From Neobacillus jeddahensis (GTDB taxonomy: Bacteria > Bacillota > Bacilli > Bacillales > Cytobacillaceae): a DNA stretch of 64,000 nt. The stretch covers positions 103,027 through 167,026 of the forward strand of contig NZ_CCAS010000003.1 of assembly GCF_000612625.1 (NCBI RefSeq). The letters run 5' to 3'. The notes below the pieces were generated by a model. The model ran no database searches, had not been told where the DNA came from, and saw nothing but the letters and a program-made list of their open reading frames with translations. This document shows, one piece after another, positions 1-8,647 of the stretch (position 1 is its first letter; every line of letters begins with the position of its first letter). A program made the translations under genes and the position numbers.

Positions 1-879
1 GTGTTTATCTGTTAAGGCGTAGCAAAAAATTCTCCCCTTTGGATCGGTGACAGGATGATCTGTAACAGTCCTGATGGCACCGCTTGTCCCAATCGTGACG
101 GCAACAACCCCAGGGTCAATCGCATTTACACCAAGATTAGAGAGTACGCCATCACTAGCACCGACAACAAAGGGAGTTTCGGCTAGTAACCCAAGTATGG
201 AGGCATATTCCTCCTTTAAGTCGGTTAAATAATAGGTGGTTGGTACTGGTTCGGCCAGCATGTCACATGTGATTCCAGCGACATTTAGAGCCTCTAAGTC
301 CCAAGCTAAATCCTCTAAATTAAAGAGACCTGTTGCTGAAGCAATCGAATAATCAACAACATATCTGCCAAATAGTTTAAAGAAAATGTATTCCTTGATG
401 CCGATGAATTTACTCGTTTTCTCAAAAAGTTCGGGTTCATCATGGCGAAGCCAAGTAATTTTAGCGAGTGGTGACATGGGATGAATCGGTGTCCCTGTTC
501 TTCGATAGATGGCGAGACCGTTCAATTCATTTTTTATAGTCTCTGCCCAAGTAGTTGCACGGCTGTCAGCCCAAGTGATGCAGCGAGTAAGCGGTTTATC
601 ACTTTCGCTCATAGCAATGACACTGTGCATAGCAGAGCTAAATGAAACAAGTTTAAGATTTTTTGAATCAATTTCACCCTTTTGAATCGCCACTTTCATG
701 GTTTCGATGACGGCGCGGAATATTTCATCGGGATCCTGCTCAGCAATGGAAGGGGCAGGGCTAAATAATGGATATTCAACATGATGCATGCTGATGACGG
801 TTCCATTTTCTCCAAAAAGAACTGATTTTGTACTAGTGGTACCGATGTCAACGCCAAGGTAGTAGGATTGTTTCACCAT
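1..879 (-). CDS. gntK: Gluconokinase, 3' end beyond window
   Basis: ATP-dependent kinase that phosphorylates gluconate to 6-phosphogluconate for the pentose phosphate pathway; cytoplasmic. The 293 codons visible start at ATG 879 behind GGAGA and run off the window edge, so about 220 residues of the usual 510 are missing. The FGGY N-terminal actin-like fold is clear: YLGVDIGTTSTKSV phosphate loop at residues 6-20, the SSAMHSVIA and CITWADSRA segments typical of GntK, and GASDGVLSNLGVNA followed by TIGTSGAIR near the visible end. Resemblance to Bacillus subtilis GntK is strong throughout, which favours gluconate over xylulose or glycerol. Any gntR or gntP partner would lie outside the window. 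Confidence 0.9.
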   Translation of the reverse strand, partial: MVKQSYYLGVDIGTTSTKSVLFGENGTVISMHHVEYPLFSPAPSIAEQDPDEIFRAVIETMKVAIQKGEIDSKNLKLVSFSSAMHSVIAMSESDKPLTRCITWADSRATTWAETIKNELNGLAIYRRTGTPIHPMSPLAKITWLRHDEPELFEKTSKFIGIKEYIFFKLFGRYVVDYSIASATGLFNLEDLAWDLEALNVAGITCDMLAEPVPTTYYLTDLKEEYASILGLLAETPFVVGASDGVLSNLGVNAIDPGVVAVTIGTSGAIRTVTDHPVTDPKGRIFCYALTDKH

Positions 880-986
880 TTTGTTTATCTCCTTCTTCAT
901 GAGTTCATTCTCGAAGTCCTGTTACAGGGAGTAAAAAAAAATTCTTCTAATATGACTTAACGAGAAAAAATTTTTCATATATTATT

Positions 987-1015
987 ATTGTACCGAAATA
1001 CTCATAGCTTTGAAA
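987..1015 (-). promoter_or_regulatory. Candidate sigma-A promoter of gntK
   Basis: Reading the reverse strand, TTTCAA (1015-1010) and TACAAT (992-987) are separated by exactly 17 bp, leaving a leader of about 100 bases before the gntK start. No B. subtilis-type GntR operator was recognised. The rest of the 880-1184 gap holds only a perfect 12-bp palindrome, TTACATATGTAA, at 1152-1163 in front of the next gene. Confidence 0.45.
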
Positions 1016-1184
1016 CTTTTTTCCTTAAAAGATTTTATTAAAAAACAGGTGAGGGCGAGTTTTAAGTGCCGGCATCCATAATCGGATGGACAAACGCGAT
1101 TATCATTTTGAGAAACAATTGCTTATCAGCCTGGTTATGATTTAAACTATGTTACATATGTAAAAATAAACTGGTGGGAAATAG

Positions 1185-1946
1185 ATGGAACATGAAGTAG
1201 AACAAACTTACGATATTATGGAAGTATGCTTACTTGCAGGCAAAATTATGCTTCAAAGCGGCGGGGAAACGTACCGAGTGGAAGATACAATGATGCGGAT
1301 TGCTGCATCTTATGGAATAGAAAAAACACATAGCTATGTCACCCCTACTGGCATTATTTTCTCGGCCGAAGGGACAGAACCGACGAAAACGAAGCTGATT
1401 AGAATCTCGGAACGGTCAACAGACTTGAAGAAGGTCGCCATGGTCAATAGCGTTTCGCGAAGGATAAGCAGTGGAGAAGTCAGTATGGAGCAAGCATTAA
1501 CGCAATTAAAGGAAATCGATGCCCTCAATGTCACATTCCCTTTGCGGATTCAGGTGGCTGCGGCAGCTCTTGCTAGCGGCTGTTTTATGATTATGTTTAA
1601 TGGCGAGTGGAATGATTTTATCCCAGCCGTTATTTCTGGCGGGGCAGGCTATTATGGCTTTGTCCACTTTCATCGTTTTGTCCCGATTAAGTTTTTTTCG
1701 GAGTTTTTGGCCTCATTTGTGATCGGATTACTATCCTTGGTATTTGTGCAAATGGGTGTGGGCCATCAATTAGATAAGATTATTATTGGTTCCGTTATGA
1801 CGCTAGTTCCGGGCCTCTTAGTGACAAATGCGATCAGAGATTTAATGGCTGGACATTTAGTCTCGGGACTGTCAAAAGGAGCAGAAGCGTTTCTGACGGC
1901 GTTTGCCATCGGCGCTGGTATTGCTGTGGTATTATCATTTTTGTGA
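1185..1946 (+). CDS. Threonine/serine exporter, N-terminal half (YjjP/ThrE type)
   Basis: Membrane protein of the ThrE family (PF06738 type), expected to export threonine, serine or related small metabolites together with the next gene product. The 253 residues have a soluble N-terminal part with the family motif GGETYRVEDTM at about residues 26-36 and a set of hydrophobic helices from about residue 118 to the end. Corynebacterial ThrE is one long protein; here, as in E. coli YjjP/YjjB, it is split in two. The next gene begins 19 bases downstream, so the pair is an operon. The natural substrate is not shown by the sequence. Confidence 0.85.
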   Translation: MEHEVEQTYDIMEVCLLAGKIMLQSGGETYRVEDTMMRIAASYGIEKTHSYVTPTGIIFSAEGTEPTKTKLIRISERSTDLKKVAMVNSVSRRISSGEVSMEQALTQLKEIDALNVTFPLRIQVAAAALASGCFMIMFNGEWNDFIPAVISGGAGYYGFVHFHRFVPIKFFSEFLASFVIGLLSLVFVQMGVGHQLDKIIIGSVMTLVPGLLVTNAIRDLMAGHLVSGLSKGAEAFLTAFAIGAGIAVVLSFL

Positions 1947-1965
1947 TGGTGGAGGTAAATAGGAT

Positions 1966-2424
1966 ATGACAATTCTGTCACAATTAATAACAAGCTTCTT
2001 TGCAACAGGGGCCTTTGGGATCATATTTAATGCACCGAAAGAATCTTTAGTCAAATGCGGATTGATCGGCATGGGTGGCTGGTTAATTTATTATCTACTT
2101 GAAGACTATTTAGATAATCCGATTGTGGCAACATTGGCCGCGACGATTTTCATTGCCGTACTCAGTCAGGAATTGGCTAAATTTTACAAAACGCCTGTAA
2201 TCATCTTTAGTGTAGCCGGAATTATTCCGCTTGTACCAGGGGGACTCGCTTATGATGCGATGCGGAACTTTGTTGAAAATGATTACAATTCTGCCATCGC
2301 ATTAGCTGCCAAAGTTCTGATGCTCGCTGGGTCTATTGCTTTCGGGTTAGTATTTTCAGAGGTAATTAATCAGGTGGTTCGGAAAATAAATCAACATAAG
2401 ATAAGACTGAAAAATCCCCTTTGA
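1966..2424 (+). CDS. Threonine/serine exporter, C-terminal half (YjjB type)
   Basis: Second component of the split ThrE-type exporter (PF12821 type). The 152 residues are almost entirely four to five hydrophobic helices, with the conserved segment IIPLVPGGLAYDAM at about residues 85-98 and an N-terminal NAPKES stretch. It follows its partner by 19 bases behind a GGTGGAGG ribosome site, so the two should be co-transcribed. The stop codon lies inside the 5' arm of the operon terminator, which makes this the last gene of the unit. Confidence 0.85.
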   Translation: MTILSQLITSFFATGAFGIIFNAPKESLVKCGLIGMGGWLIYYLLEDYLDNPIVATLAATIFIAVLSQELAKFYKTPVIIFSVAGIIPLVPGGLAYDAMRNFVENDYNSAIALAAKVLMLAGSIAFGLVFSEVINQVVRKINQHKIRLKNPL

Positions 2425-2449
2425 GTGTGAATCTTAAAGGGGGTTTTTC
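2415..2449 (+). terminator. Rho-independent terminator of exporter operon
   Basis: CCCCTTT pairs with AAAGGGG across a 13-base loop and is followed by TTTTTCTT. The 5' arm overlaps the last codons of the upstream gene. Confidence 0.85.
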
Positions 2450-2589
2450 TTAAGGATAAATTAAGGAAAAGCAGTTAACCTGTCATTTGGAAAGATCTTA
2501 CCTTTATTCTAATGCAATTATTTGATATGTTTAGTTAGTCTTATTAAAGTAATGAACAAAGTATATAGTAAGGAATGATCCTATCAAAT

Positions 2590-3348
2590 ATGAAGAAACT
2601 TATCCTAACGATTATTATTTTATTACTAACCATTTTTAGTGCAAAGGCATTTGCTGGAGTAATCTCTAATCACCAGTCATTGGATCAAGTAATAGATTCA
2701 GCTAAGGTAAAAACACGTGATATTTTACTCGAGTCAAAAGAAGCTCCTAGTGCACCGAAAATACCGGATAGCATTCAATTAGATGTACCCCTACTCAATC
2801 AGATGGATCAGCCCAAGCTATATAATGGCTGTGAGGTAACGAGTCTAGCAATGATGCTAAATTTTCATGGAGTTGAGGTCACAAAGAACGAGTTAGCAAA
2901 TAATATTAAAACGGTCCCGTTAACGTATAATAACGGTCAAAAAGGGAATCCCCATACTGGGTTTGTCGGGGACATGGTGAACGGGCCAGGTCTTGGTGTT
3001 TATAACGAACCTGTACTTGAATTAGCGCAAAAATACGTTGGTGATAAAGCCGTTAATTTAACGAATCGCTCCTTTTCTGAAGTTTTAGAAAAGGTTGGTC
3101 AAGGGCTACCTGTTTGGATTATTACAACGACCACATTTGCGCCTGTCTCCGCTTTTGAAACATGGGATACACCGCAAGGGCAGATTGACATCACCTTTAG
3201 TGAACATAGTGTTGTGATTACCGGCTATGACGCCAACTATATTTATATTAATGATCCATATGGTACAAAAAATAAAAAATTGGATCGAGAGAATTTTACC
3301 AAAGCGTGGGAACAAATGGGTAAGCAAGCAATTGTGATAGAAAAATAA
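2590..3348 (+). CDS. Secreted C39-like cysteine peptidase
   Basis: Predicted exported papain-fold peptidase of the Peptidase_C39_2 group. A signal peptide is clear when translation begins at ATG 2590 (MKKLILTIIILLLT, cut after AKAFA). An ATG five codons upstream at 2575 touches the AAGGA site and is less likely. The catalytic cysteine lies in NGCEVTSLAMML, the histidine in EHSVVITGYD and the third residue in INDPYG, in the right order for the fold. No transporter or membrane domain is attached, so it acts outside the cell on peptides or on wall-linked protein. It stands alone between two terminators. Confidence 0.85.
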   Translation: MKKLILTIIILLLTIFSAKAFAGVISNHQSLDQVIDSAKVKTRDILLESKEAPSAPKIPDSIQLDVPLLNQMDQPKLYNGCEVTSLAMMLNFHGVEVTKNELANNIKTVPLTYNNGQKGNPHTGFVGDMVNGPGLGVYNEPVLELAQKYVGDKAVNLTNRSFSEVLEKVGQGLPVWIITTTTFAPVSAFETWDTPQGQIDITFSEHSVVITGYDANYIYINDPYGTKNKKLDRENFTKAWEQMGKQAIVIEK

Positions 3349-3385
3349 AGAATGGCCTGGTGCTTATTCCAGGCCATTCTTTGTA
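3349..3385 (+). terminator. Terminator after C39-like peptidase
   Basis: A perfect 12-bp stem (AGAATGGCCTGG with its complement) around an 8-base loop starts right at the stop codon and is followed by TTGTATTG. Confidence 0.85.
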
Positions 3386-3447
3386 TTGATACAGATTTAA
3401 GAAATGGTCAAAAACTATGGGCCGAGCACTTTTCTTTTAAATTGGAC

Positions 3448-3475
3448 GAAGGCAGAGGGATTTCCCTCTGCCTTC
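3448..3475. repeat. Perfect 13-bp inverted repeat with 2-base centre
   Basis: GAAGGCAGAGGGA is followed after TT by its exact complement. It lies 70 bases past the peptidase terminator and has no run of T on either side, so it is not a normal terminator. Confidence 0.8.
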
Positions 3476-4050
3476 TTAACATTTGATTCAATGAAAGAAT
3501 CCATATAGTAACTTGTGAATGGTTGTCATATTTAAAGATAAATATCTTTTGAATACTGTCAAGTCAATTGTGTCTAGCGGAATTCGCGAAACAGGCACGT
3601 AACTGTATCTTGTCAGCCATCGCAAGGTAAAAATTTATGAAATGTAATTGTTTATAAAAACAAGTTTGCCGCGGTTATTCTTCCACCTGATGGTTTACTA
3701 CCTAAACGACGTAAGCCCTACCTCTCTTACATCCTAACGGCTCCGAAGCCGATCCAGTGTGAATAAGTTTTTATTTTAAAACATAAGCAGAATGCCAGAA
3801 AAAAATTCTTACATTGCGTTATCTCAATTATTCCAAGTTACTTTAATAGTGAAGCACAAATATTAATACTACATGACTTTGTTTCTTTTGTCAATTTTTT
3901 ATTAAAATGTCATTTGATTTACAATTTTTAAATGATAAACAGATAAATAAACCAATGATAAAAGATTAACAAATAACAATGGAATTTGAAGGGAAATAGA
4001 AGAATTTGTCGTATAGATAATCATATAATGTTCACTTTGGGGGAATTATC
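3476..4050. other. Gene-free structured intergenic stretch
   Basis: No convincing reading frame was found. Between about 3690 and 3755 there are three small hairpins in a row (GTTTA/TAAAC, GTAAG/CTTAC and CGGCT-CCGA-AGCCG), a mix that could be a structured RNA or decayed mobile DNA. From 3770 onward the DNA is very AT-rich and leads into the promoter region of the kinase gene. Confidence 0.4.
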
Positions 4051-5322
4051 TTGTTGGCAGAAAAACTTCTTTTGAATGTATTAATTACATTAGCACCTGT
4101 CATACTATATAGTATTTTAATTGATGGTAAGCACAAAGCGAAGCCACGTTTTTTAGGTGGCATTTCATTAAGTATAGCTGCACTTGCCTGTATGATATTT
4201 TCCTATTCAAATTATGGTTTTAATTGGGATCTTCGCTATGTCCCACTTATCTTAGCATTTCTTTATGGAGGATTAGTAGAAGGCGGGCTAGTGTTAACTA
4301 CCCTTCTAATTGCCCGATTCTTTTTTGGTGGTGACACAGCTGTTTTTGGGGTAATTAATACATTATTGACTGCTGTCGTCTCCCTTTTCATTAAAAAAAG
4401 CTTTTTTAATAAAACACCAAACCAAAGGGTCGTCATTGCAACCTTACTTGGCGCCTGCTCGTTACTTATTTGTTATTTTTCTTTCACTGCTTTTTACTAT
4501 TTTGAGGGAAATATTTTTAAATTGGTTTTTCATATTCCTGACCTACTGTTGGTTGGTTTAATAGACACGTTAGCTATCGCCTTAGGTGCTAAACTGATAG
4601 AGGGAATAATTGTAAGGGATAAAATGAGGTTAGAAATTCAGCGGTCAGAAAAACTTAATACGCTTGGTGAACTCGCTGCCTCTATCGCTCATGAGATTAG
4701 AAATCCCTTAACGGTTGTGAAAGGCTTTCTCCAAATCATGCAACAAGAAGAATGCAGCAAGAATCACCAATACCTTTCTTTAGTATTAAGTGAATTAGGT
4801 CGTGCGGAGTCTATCATTAATGATTACTTAAATTTTGCGAAGCCAAAATTTGAAAAAATAGATAAAATTGATTTAAACGAGATATTAACAGACGTTGTGC
4901 TGTTACTAGACCCACTCGCAGTCAGGCAGGGAGTGCTACTTGATAAAAAGTTGGATTCGTCGAGGGTCTCACTTGTGACCGATCGAAATCAGTTCAAACA
5001 GGCGCTTATTAATCTGATCAAAAATGCTATTGAAGCCACTCCCGAAAGTGGAAAAGTTACAATTCATTCGAAGTACACGGATCATAAGGCTAGGATCTTA
5101 ATTATTGATACCGGCAAAGGAATGACTAATGAACAATTGTCCAGGATTGGTACTTTATTTTACACAACAAAAGATAAAGGTACCGGACTTGGGACATCTG
5201 TCTCCTTACGAATAATTGAAACTATGAATGGGACGGTAACTTATCATAGTGAACCGGGATTAGGGACAGAGGTCACGCTAGTTTTGCCAGCTGAACAAAA
5301 AGCGGAATTTGTGCTAGTTTAA
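4051..5322 (+). CDS. KinB-like sensor histidine kinase
   Basis: Membrane-bound histidine kinase. The start is TTG 4051 behind TTTGGGGG. Residues 1-190 form about six membrane helices of the 5TM-5TMR_LYT kind, followed by a HisKA dimerisation domain with the phospho-histidine in ASIAHEIRNPLTVVKGF and an HATPase_c domain (N box LINLIKNAIEA, G1 DTGKGMT, G2 GTGLGT). Length (423 aa) and layout match B. subtilis KinB, which feeds phosphate into the Spo0F-Spo0A sporulation relay. No response regulator gene is adjacent, as usual for relay kinases. The sporulation role is inferred from resemblance only. Confidence 0.82.
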   Translation: MLAEKLLLNVLITLAPVILYSILIDGKHKAKPRFLGGISLSIAALACMIFSYSNYGFNWDLRYVPLILAFLYGGLVEGGLVLTTLLIARFFFGGDTAVFGVINTLLTAVVSLFIKKSFFNKTPNQRVVIATLLGACSLLICYFSFTAFYYFEGNIFKLVFHIPDLLLVGLIDTLAIALGAKLIEGIIVRDKMRLEIQRSEKLNTLGELAASIAHEIRNPLTVVKGFLQIMQQEECSKNHQYLSLVLSELGRAESIINDYLNFAKPKFEKIDKIDLNEILTDVVLLLDPLAVRQGVLLDKKLDSSRVSLVTDRNQFKQALINLIKNAIEATPESGKVTIHSKYTDHKARILIIDTGKGMTNEQLSRIGTLFYTTKDKGTGLGTSVSLRIIETMNGTVTYHSEPGLGTEVTLVLPAEQKAEFVLV

Positions 5323-5326
5323 TAAA

Positions 5327-5365
5327 GGCTAACCACCGAACTGGAGTGGTTAGTCTTTTTTTTCG
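5327..5365 (+). terminator. Terminator of KinB-like gene
   Basis: CTAACCAC pairs with GTGGTTAG over a 9-base loop, followed by a run of eight or more T. Confidence 0.85.
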
Positions 5366-5372
5366 TAAATCT

Positions 5373-5395
5373 ATAATTTCGAATATCGAAATTAT
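5373..5395. promoter_or_regulatory. Perfect 23-bp operator-like palindrome
   Basis: ATAATTTCGA, a 3-base centre ATA and the exact complement of the first arm. It lies 200 bases before the permease gene and shares the half-site TTTCGA-TAT with a second inverted repeat at 5507-5534. The regulator is unknown. Confidence 0.5.
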
Positions 5396-5506
5396 TTTCT
5401 TGAAATAATTTTAAATTAATGTACGAGTAAATATGTAGTTAGTTTGAACTGCTAATTATGGGAGTTTTTTGAAATTACTATATTTTTAAAAAATATATTG
5501 ATTTTT

Positions 5507-5534
5507 ATATCAAATAATTATATTATTTCGATAT
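5507..5534. promoter_or_regulatory. Second operator-like inverted repeat before the permease
   Basis: ATATCAAATAAT faces ATTATTTCGATAT with one bulged base. It resembles the 5373-5395 palindrome and sits about 60 bases before the permease start, in a suitable place for a repressor or activator. Confidence 0.4.
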
Positions 5535-5594
5535 AGGTTTTTATAATCATTTTTTTCAGAACATTTAGAAATTAAACCCAAGGGGGTTATTATT

Positions 5595-7010
5595 ATGGAT
5601 TTATTTAGAAAAAAATCAATTCCAGAATTAATTAAAGCAGCAGGGCAAAAAGATGTGACCCTAAAAAAAGAGCTAGGTGCCTTTGACTTATCAATGCTGG
5701 GTATAGGAGCGATCATTGGAACAGGGATTTTTGTTCTGACAGGAGTGGCCGCCGCGGAACACGCTGGACCTGCACTTATACTATCCTTTGTATTATCTGG
5801 ATTAGCTTGTGTGTTTGCAGCACTTTGTTATGCTGAATTCGCTTCTACCGTTCCAGTATCGGGAAGTGCTTATACGTATAGTTATGCAACCTTCGGTGAA
5901 CTAATTGCCTGGATATTAGGATGGGATTTGATTCTGGAATACGGACTAGCGTCATCGGCAGTAGCAAGCGGCTGGTCAGGCTATTTCCAAGGATTGCTAG
6001 CAGGGTTTGGGATTCATTTTCCAACAGCTTTAACAAGTGCCTATGATCCGGCAAAAGGGACATTTATTGATGTTCCGGCGATCTTGATTGTATTGATTAT
6101 TACGTTACTATTGACTCAAGGGGTAAAAAAATCAGCTCGCTTTAACACTATAATGGTTATTATTAAGTTAGCTGTTGTTCTATTATTTATCGGGGTCGGA
6201 GTATGGTATGTGGAACCAACTAATTGGACACCATTTATGCCATTTGGCTTCTCGGGAGTTACAACTGGTGCAGCAACCGTATTCTTTGCCTATATCGGTT
6301 TTGATGCTGTATCCACTGCAGCAGAAGAGGTGAAAAATCCGCAGAAAAACATGCCAATCGGGATTATTGCTTCATTATTAGTTTGTACGATCTTATATAT
6401 TATTGTTTCAGGAATCTTAACGGGAATAGTTCCTTACCAACAGCTAAATGTGAAGAACCCAGTTGCCTTCGCGCTTAATTATATCCATCAGGATTGGGTG
6501 GCAGGCTTCATTTCATTAGGTGCAATTGCCGGTATTACCACGGTTCTACTTGTGATGTTATATGGACAAACACGTTTATTTTATGCGATTAGCCGTGATG
6601 GTTTGCTGCCAAAGGTATTTTCAAAAGTTGATAAGAAGAAGCAAACACCTGTGGTCAATTCATGGATTACTTGTTTACTAGTTTCGATCTTTGCCGGGTT
6701 AGTACCATTAGGAAGACTTGCAGAACTAGTAAATATCGGAACACTATTTGCGTTTATGACTGTAGCAATCGGGATTTTATACCTTCGCAAGAATAAGCAA
6801 GCACCAACAACAGGTTTCCGGGTTCCGTTTGTGCCATATATCCCAATTCTAGCCTTCTTATTTTGTGGATATTTAGCCTTACAGCTACCAGCAGTATCGT
6901 GGATTAGTTTTGCTGTTTGGCTCTTGATCGGATTGGTTGTTTATTTTGGCTATGGACGTAAACATTCAACATTGAATAGTCATAGTAATCAGGTGAAAAA
7001 GGTTAGTTAG
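5595..7010 (+). CDS. APC-family amino-acid permease (YfnA/ApcT type)
   Basis: Proton-coupled amino-acid importer of the cationic amino acid transporter branch. The 471 residues carry the family signatures GIGAIIGTGIFVLTGVAA at about 37-54 (unwound helix 1, binds the amino-acid backbone) and AYTYSYATFGEL in helix 3, with about twelve helices in all. The sequence is extremely close to Geobacillus kaustophilus ApcT, whose structure is known with alanine or arginine bound. The start is ATG 5595 behind AAGGGGGT. It is a single-gene unit flanked by terminators, with two operator-like palindromes upstream. The exact substrate is inferred from the homologue. Confidence 0.9.
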   Translation: MDLFRKKSIPELIKAAGQKDVTLKKELGAFDLSMLGIGAIIGTGIFVLTGVAAAEHAGPALILSFVLSGLACVFAALCYAEFASTVPVSGSAYTYSYATFGELIAWILGWDLILEYGLASSAVASGWSGYFQGLLAGFGIHFPTALTSAYDPAKGTFIDVPAILIVLIITLLLTQGVKKSARFNTIMVIIKLAVVLLFIGVGVWYVEPTNWTPFMPFGFSGVTTGAATVFFAYIGFDAVSTAAEEVKNPQKNMPIGIIASLLVCTILYIIVSGILTGIVPYQQLNVKNPVAFALNYIHQDWVAGFISLGAIAGITTVLLVMLYGQTRLFYAISRDGLLPKVFSKVDKKKQTPVVNSWITCLLVSIFAGLVPLGRLAELVNIGTLFAFMTVAIGILYLRKNKQAPTTGFRVPFVPYIPILAFLFCGYLALQLPAVSWISFAVWLLIGLVVYFGYGRKHSTLNSHSNQVKKVS

Positions 7011-7042
7011 TGAATCGATTGAATGAAATGATAGGTTAGTTT

Positions 7043-7085
7043 ACAGAAGGGACTTACACGGTGAGTCCTTTCTGTTTTTTTTTGT
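7043..7085 (+). terminator. Terminator of permease gene
   Basis: ACAGAAGGGACT pairs with AGTCCTTTCTGT (one G-U pair) around 7 bases, then a run of T. Confidence 0.9.
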
Positions 7086-7231
7086 GAGATTTATCGAATT
7101 GCGTCGAATTGAGTAGTTTTTTCATATTTTATGTCATTTTTTCGGAGGGAAATGGTAATATAGTAGGTAAAGTGATCGTATATTTTTTCAGAGTATTTTG
7201 TGTAATAAGAAAGTCAAGGGAGTTAGACGAT

Positions 7232-8482
7232 ATGAAGGAAAGTAGTAAAAGTCCGAAATTAATATATGAAGAGAAAAAAGCGATAAAGTTATTTTTGTGG
7301 TTGTTCAATATTATCTTTTTTTCTTGGGAGATTTTCTATTATTATATTATGCCTTTCATTTCACGAGGGGAAATTGATTTTTCTAGGGATGGATTTGGTA
7401 TATCATACTATATTGTTTTTCTCTTAGTTTTAACAGTATCCATTTATTTTACTAAAAAGAAAAATGTTTACATCGTTAAGTATATTTACCTGATTAGCTA
7501 CCTATTTATTGATTTAATTGATAATTTAATTAGGTATTTAGGGACGGATAAACACTTTACATCAGGGAACATTGTCGAGGTTTTATTTATTTTATTTTCT
7601 CCGATTTTTGTAAATAAAAAATATTTTTGGATGGTTTCAATCGGGCTAGTTAGTAAGGATCTATTATTTGGATTAATTTTACAGGATACTTTTGCATTAG
7701 TTCCAGCTTTAACTTATTTAATCTTATCACTAATTGCATATATAATATTAACGCGTTTTTACTCTTATATAAGCTCTTTAATGCGTGTCAATGACGAACT
7801 CCGAAAAAAAGAGAAGTTAGCTATTATAGGACAAATGGCTACAGCGATTGGTCATGAAATCCGGAATCCTTTGGCATCACTAAAAGGTTTTACCCAATTA
7901 CAACAAGAACGATATCTGAATACAAATGATTATTATCCTATTATGATTCAGGAAATTGACCGAATTAATTCTATAGTAGATGATTTGATGTATATTGGAA
8001 AACCAAAGGCAATCCTATTTGAAAAAGCTAGTATTGAAGAAATTATTGCATATACCCTATCCATTACTCAGCAAATGGCTGAAGGTCAGGGAATAATGAT
8101 TGAAACCACTTTAGCAGGACCATTACCACCACTTGAGTGTGATAGTAAACAGTTAAAGCAAGTGTTTCTTAATTTAATCAAAAATGCTATTGAGTCGATG
8201 CAAGATGGAGGGAAAATAAAAGTTCATGTATATATAAATGAAGAGAAACAAATGAGTATTTCGATTAAGGATGAAGGTTGCGGAATTGCTGAGGAACACA
8301 TTCTAAATGTAGGTGAACCATTTTTCACTACTAAAAAAGAAGGAACAGGCCTTGGCTTGATGGTAACAAGTCAAATTATTAAAGATCATAATGGAAAGCT
8401 AGAAATTGAAAGTGAAATTGGAAAAGGTACAAGGATTCATGTAATTCTACCGGTTTTACAGAAAAATGTTAGTGGTAGCTAG
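7232..8482 (+). CDS. Membrane histidine kinase sharing its sensor with the next HD-GYP protein
   Basis: Sensor kinase of 416 residues. An upstream TTG would extend it by 41 codons, but ATG 7232 follows AAGGGAG at 9 bases and gives a cleaner start. Residues 15-185 form about six membrane helices; residues 190-416 are HisKA (phospho-histidine about 208 in AIGHEIRNPLASLKGF) and HATPase_c (N box LIKNAIES, G1 DEGCGI, G2 GTGLGL). The membrane part is homologous to that of the HD-GYP protein encoded next: compare SGNIVEVLFILFSP and NKKYFWMVSIG with SGNMVEIFLILSLP and DKKYFWIVTLG. No response regulator is adjacent, so it may act on Spo0F-like partners. The signal is unknown; the downstream peptide cassette is a candidate source. 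Confidence 0.8.
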   Translation: MKESSKSPKLIYEEKKAIKLFLWLFNIIFFSWEIFYYYIMPFISRGEIDFSRDGFGISYYIVFLLVLTVSIYFTKKKNVYIVKYIYLISYLFIDLIDNLIRYLGTDKHFTSGNIVEVLFILFSPIFVNKKYFWMVSIGLVSKDLLFGLILQDTFALVPALTYLILSLIAYIILTRFYSYISSLMRVNDELRKKEKLAIIGQMATAIGHEIRNPLASLKGFTQLQQERYLNTNDYYPIMIQEIDRINSIVDDLMYIGKPKAILFEKASIEEIIAYTLSITQQMAEGQGIMIETTLAGPLPPLECDSKQLKQVFLNLIKNAIESMQDGGKIKVHVYINEEKQMSISIKDEGCGIAEEHILNVGEPFFTTKKEGTGLGLMVTSQIIKDHNGKLEIESEIGKGTRIHVILPVLQKNVSGS

Positions 8483-8647
8483 TTTAATATTTATACAAAA
8501 TTCCAGATAATAAAGTGTTTCGTGGGGTTTCTGTATGAGATATAATGTAGAAGAACAAGGATATTTAATAGATTTTGTAAAAAAATTACTTATTTTATGA
8601 AAAATGTCGGTTAATTTTTAATCGATATTAGGCACCTGGAGGTCTAT

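Noticed and set aside
5391..5409. ATTATTTTCTTGAAATAAT as a CodY box
   Set aside because: It has four mismatches to the 15-bp consensus and an extra base in the centre.
8535..8600. A 21-codon frame between the histidine kinase and HD-GYP genes, starting MRYNVEEQGY
   Set aside because: It has only a weak GTGGGG site, no terminator or overlap with neighbours, and an ordinary composition; nothing separates it from chance in AT-rich DNA.
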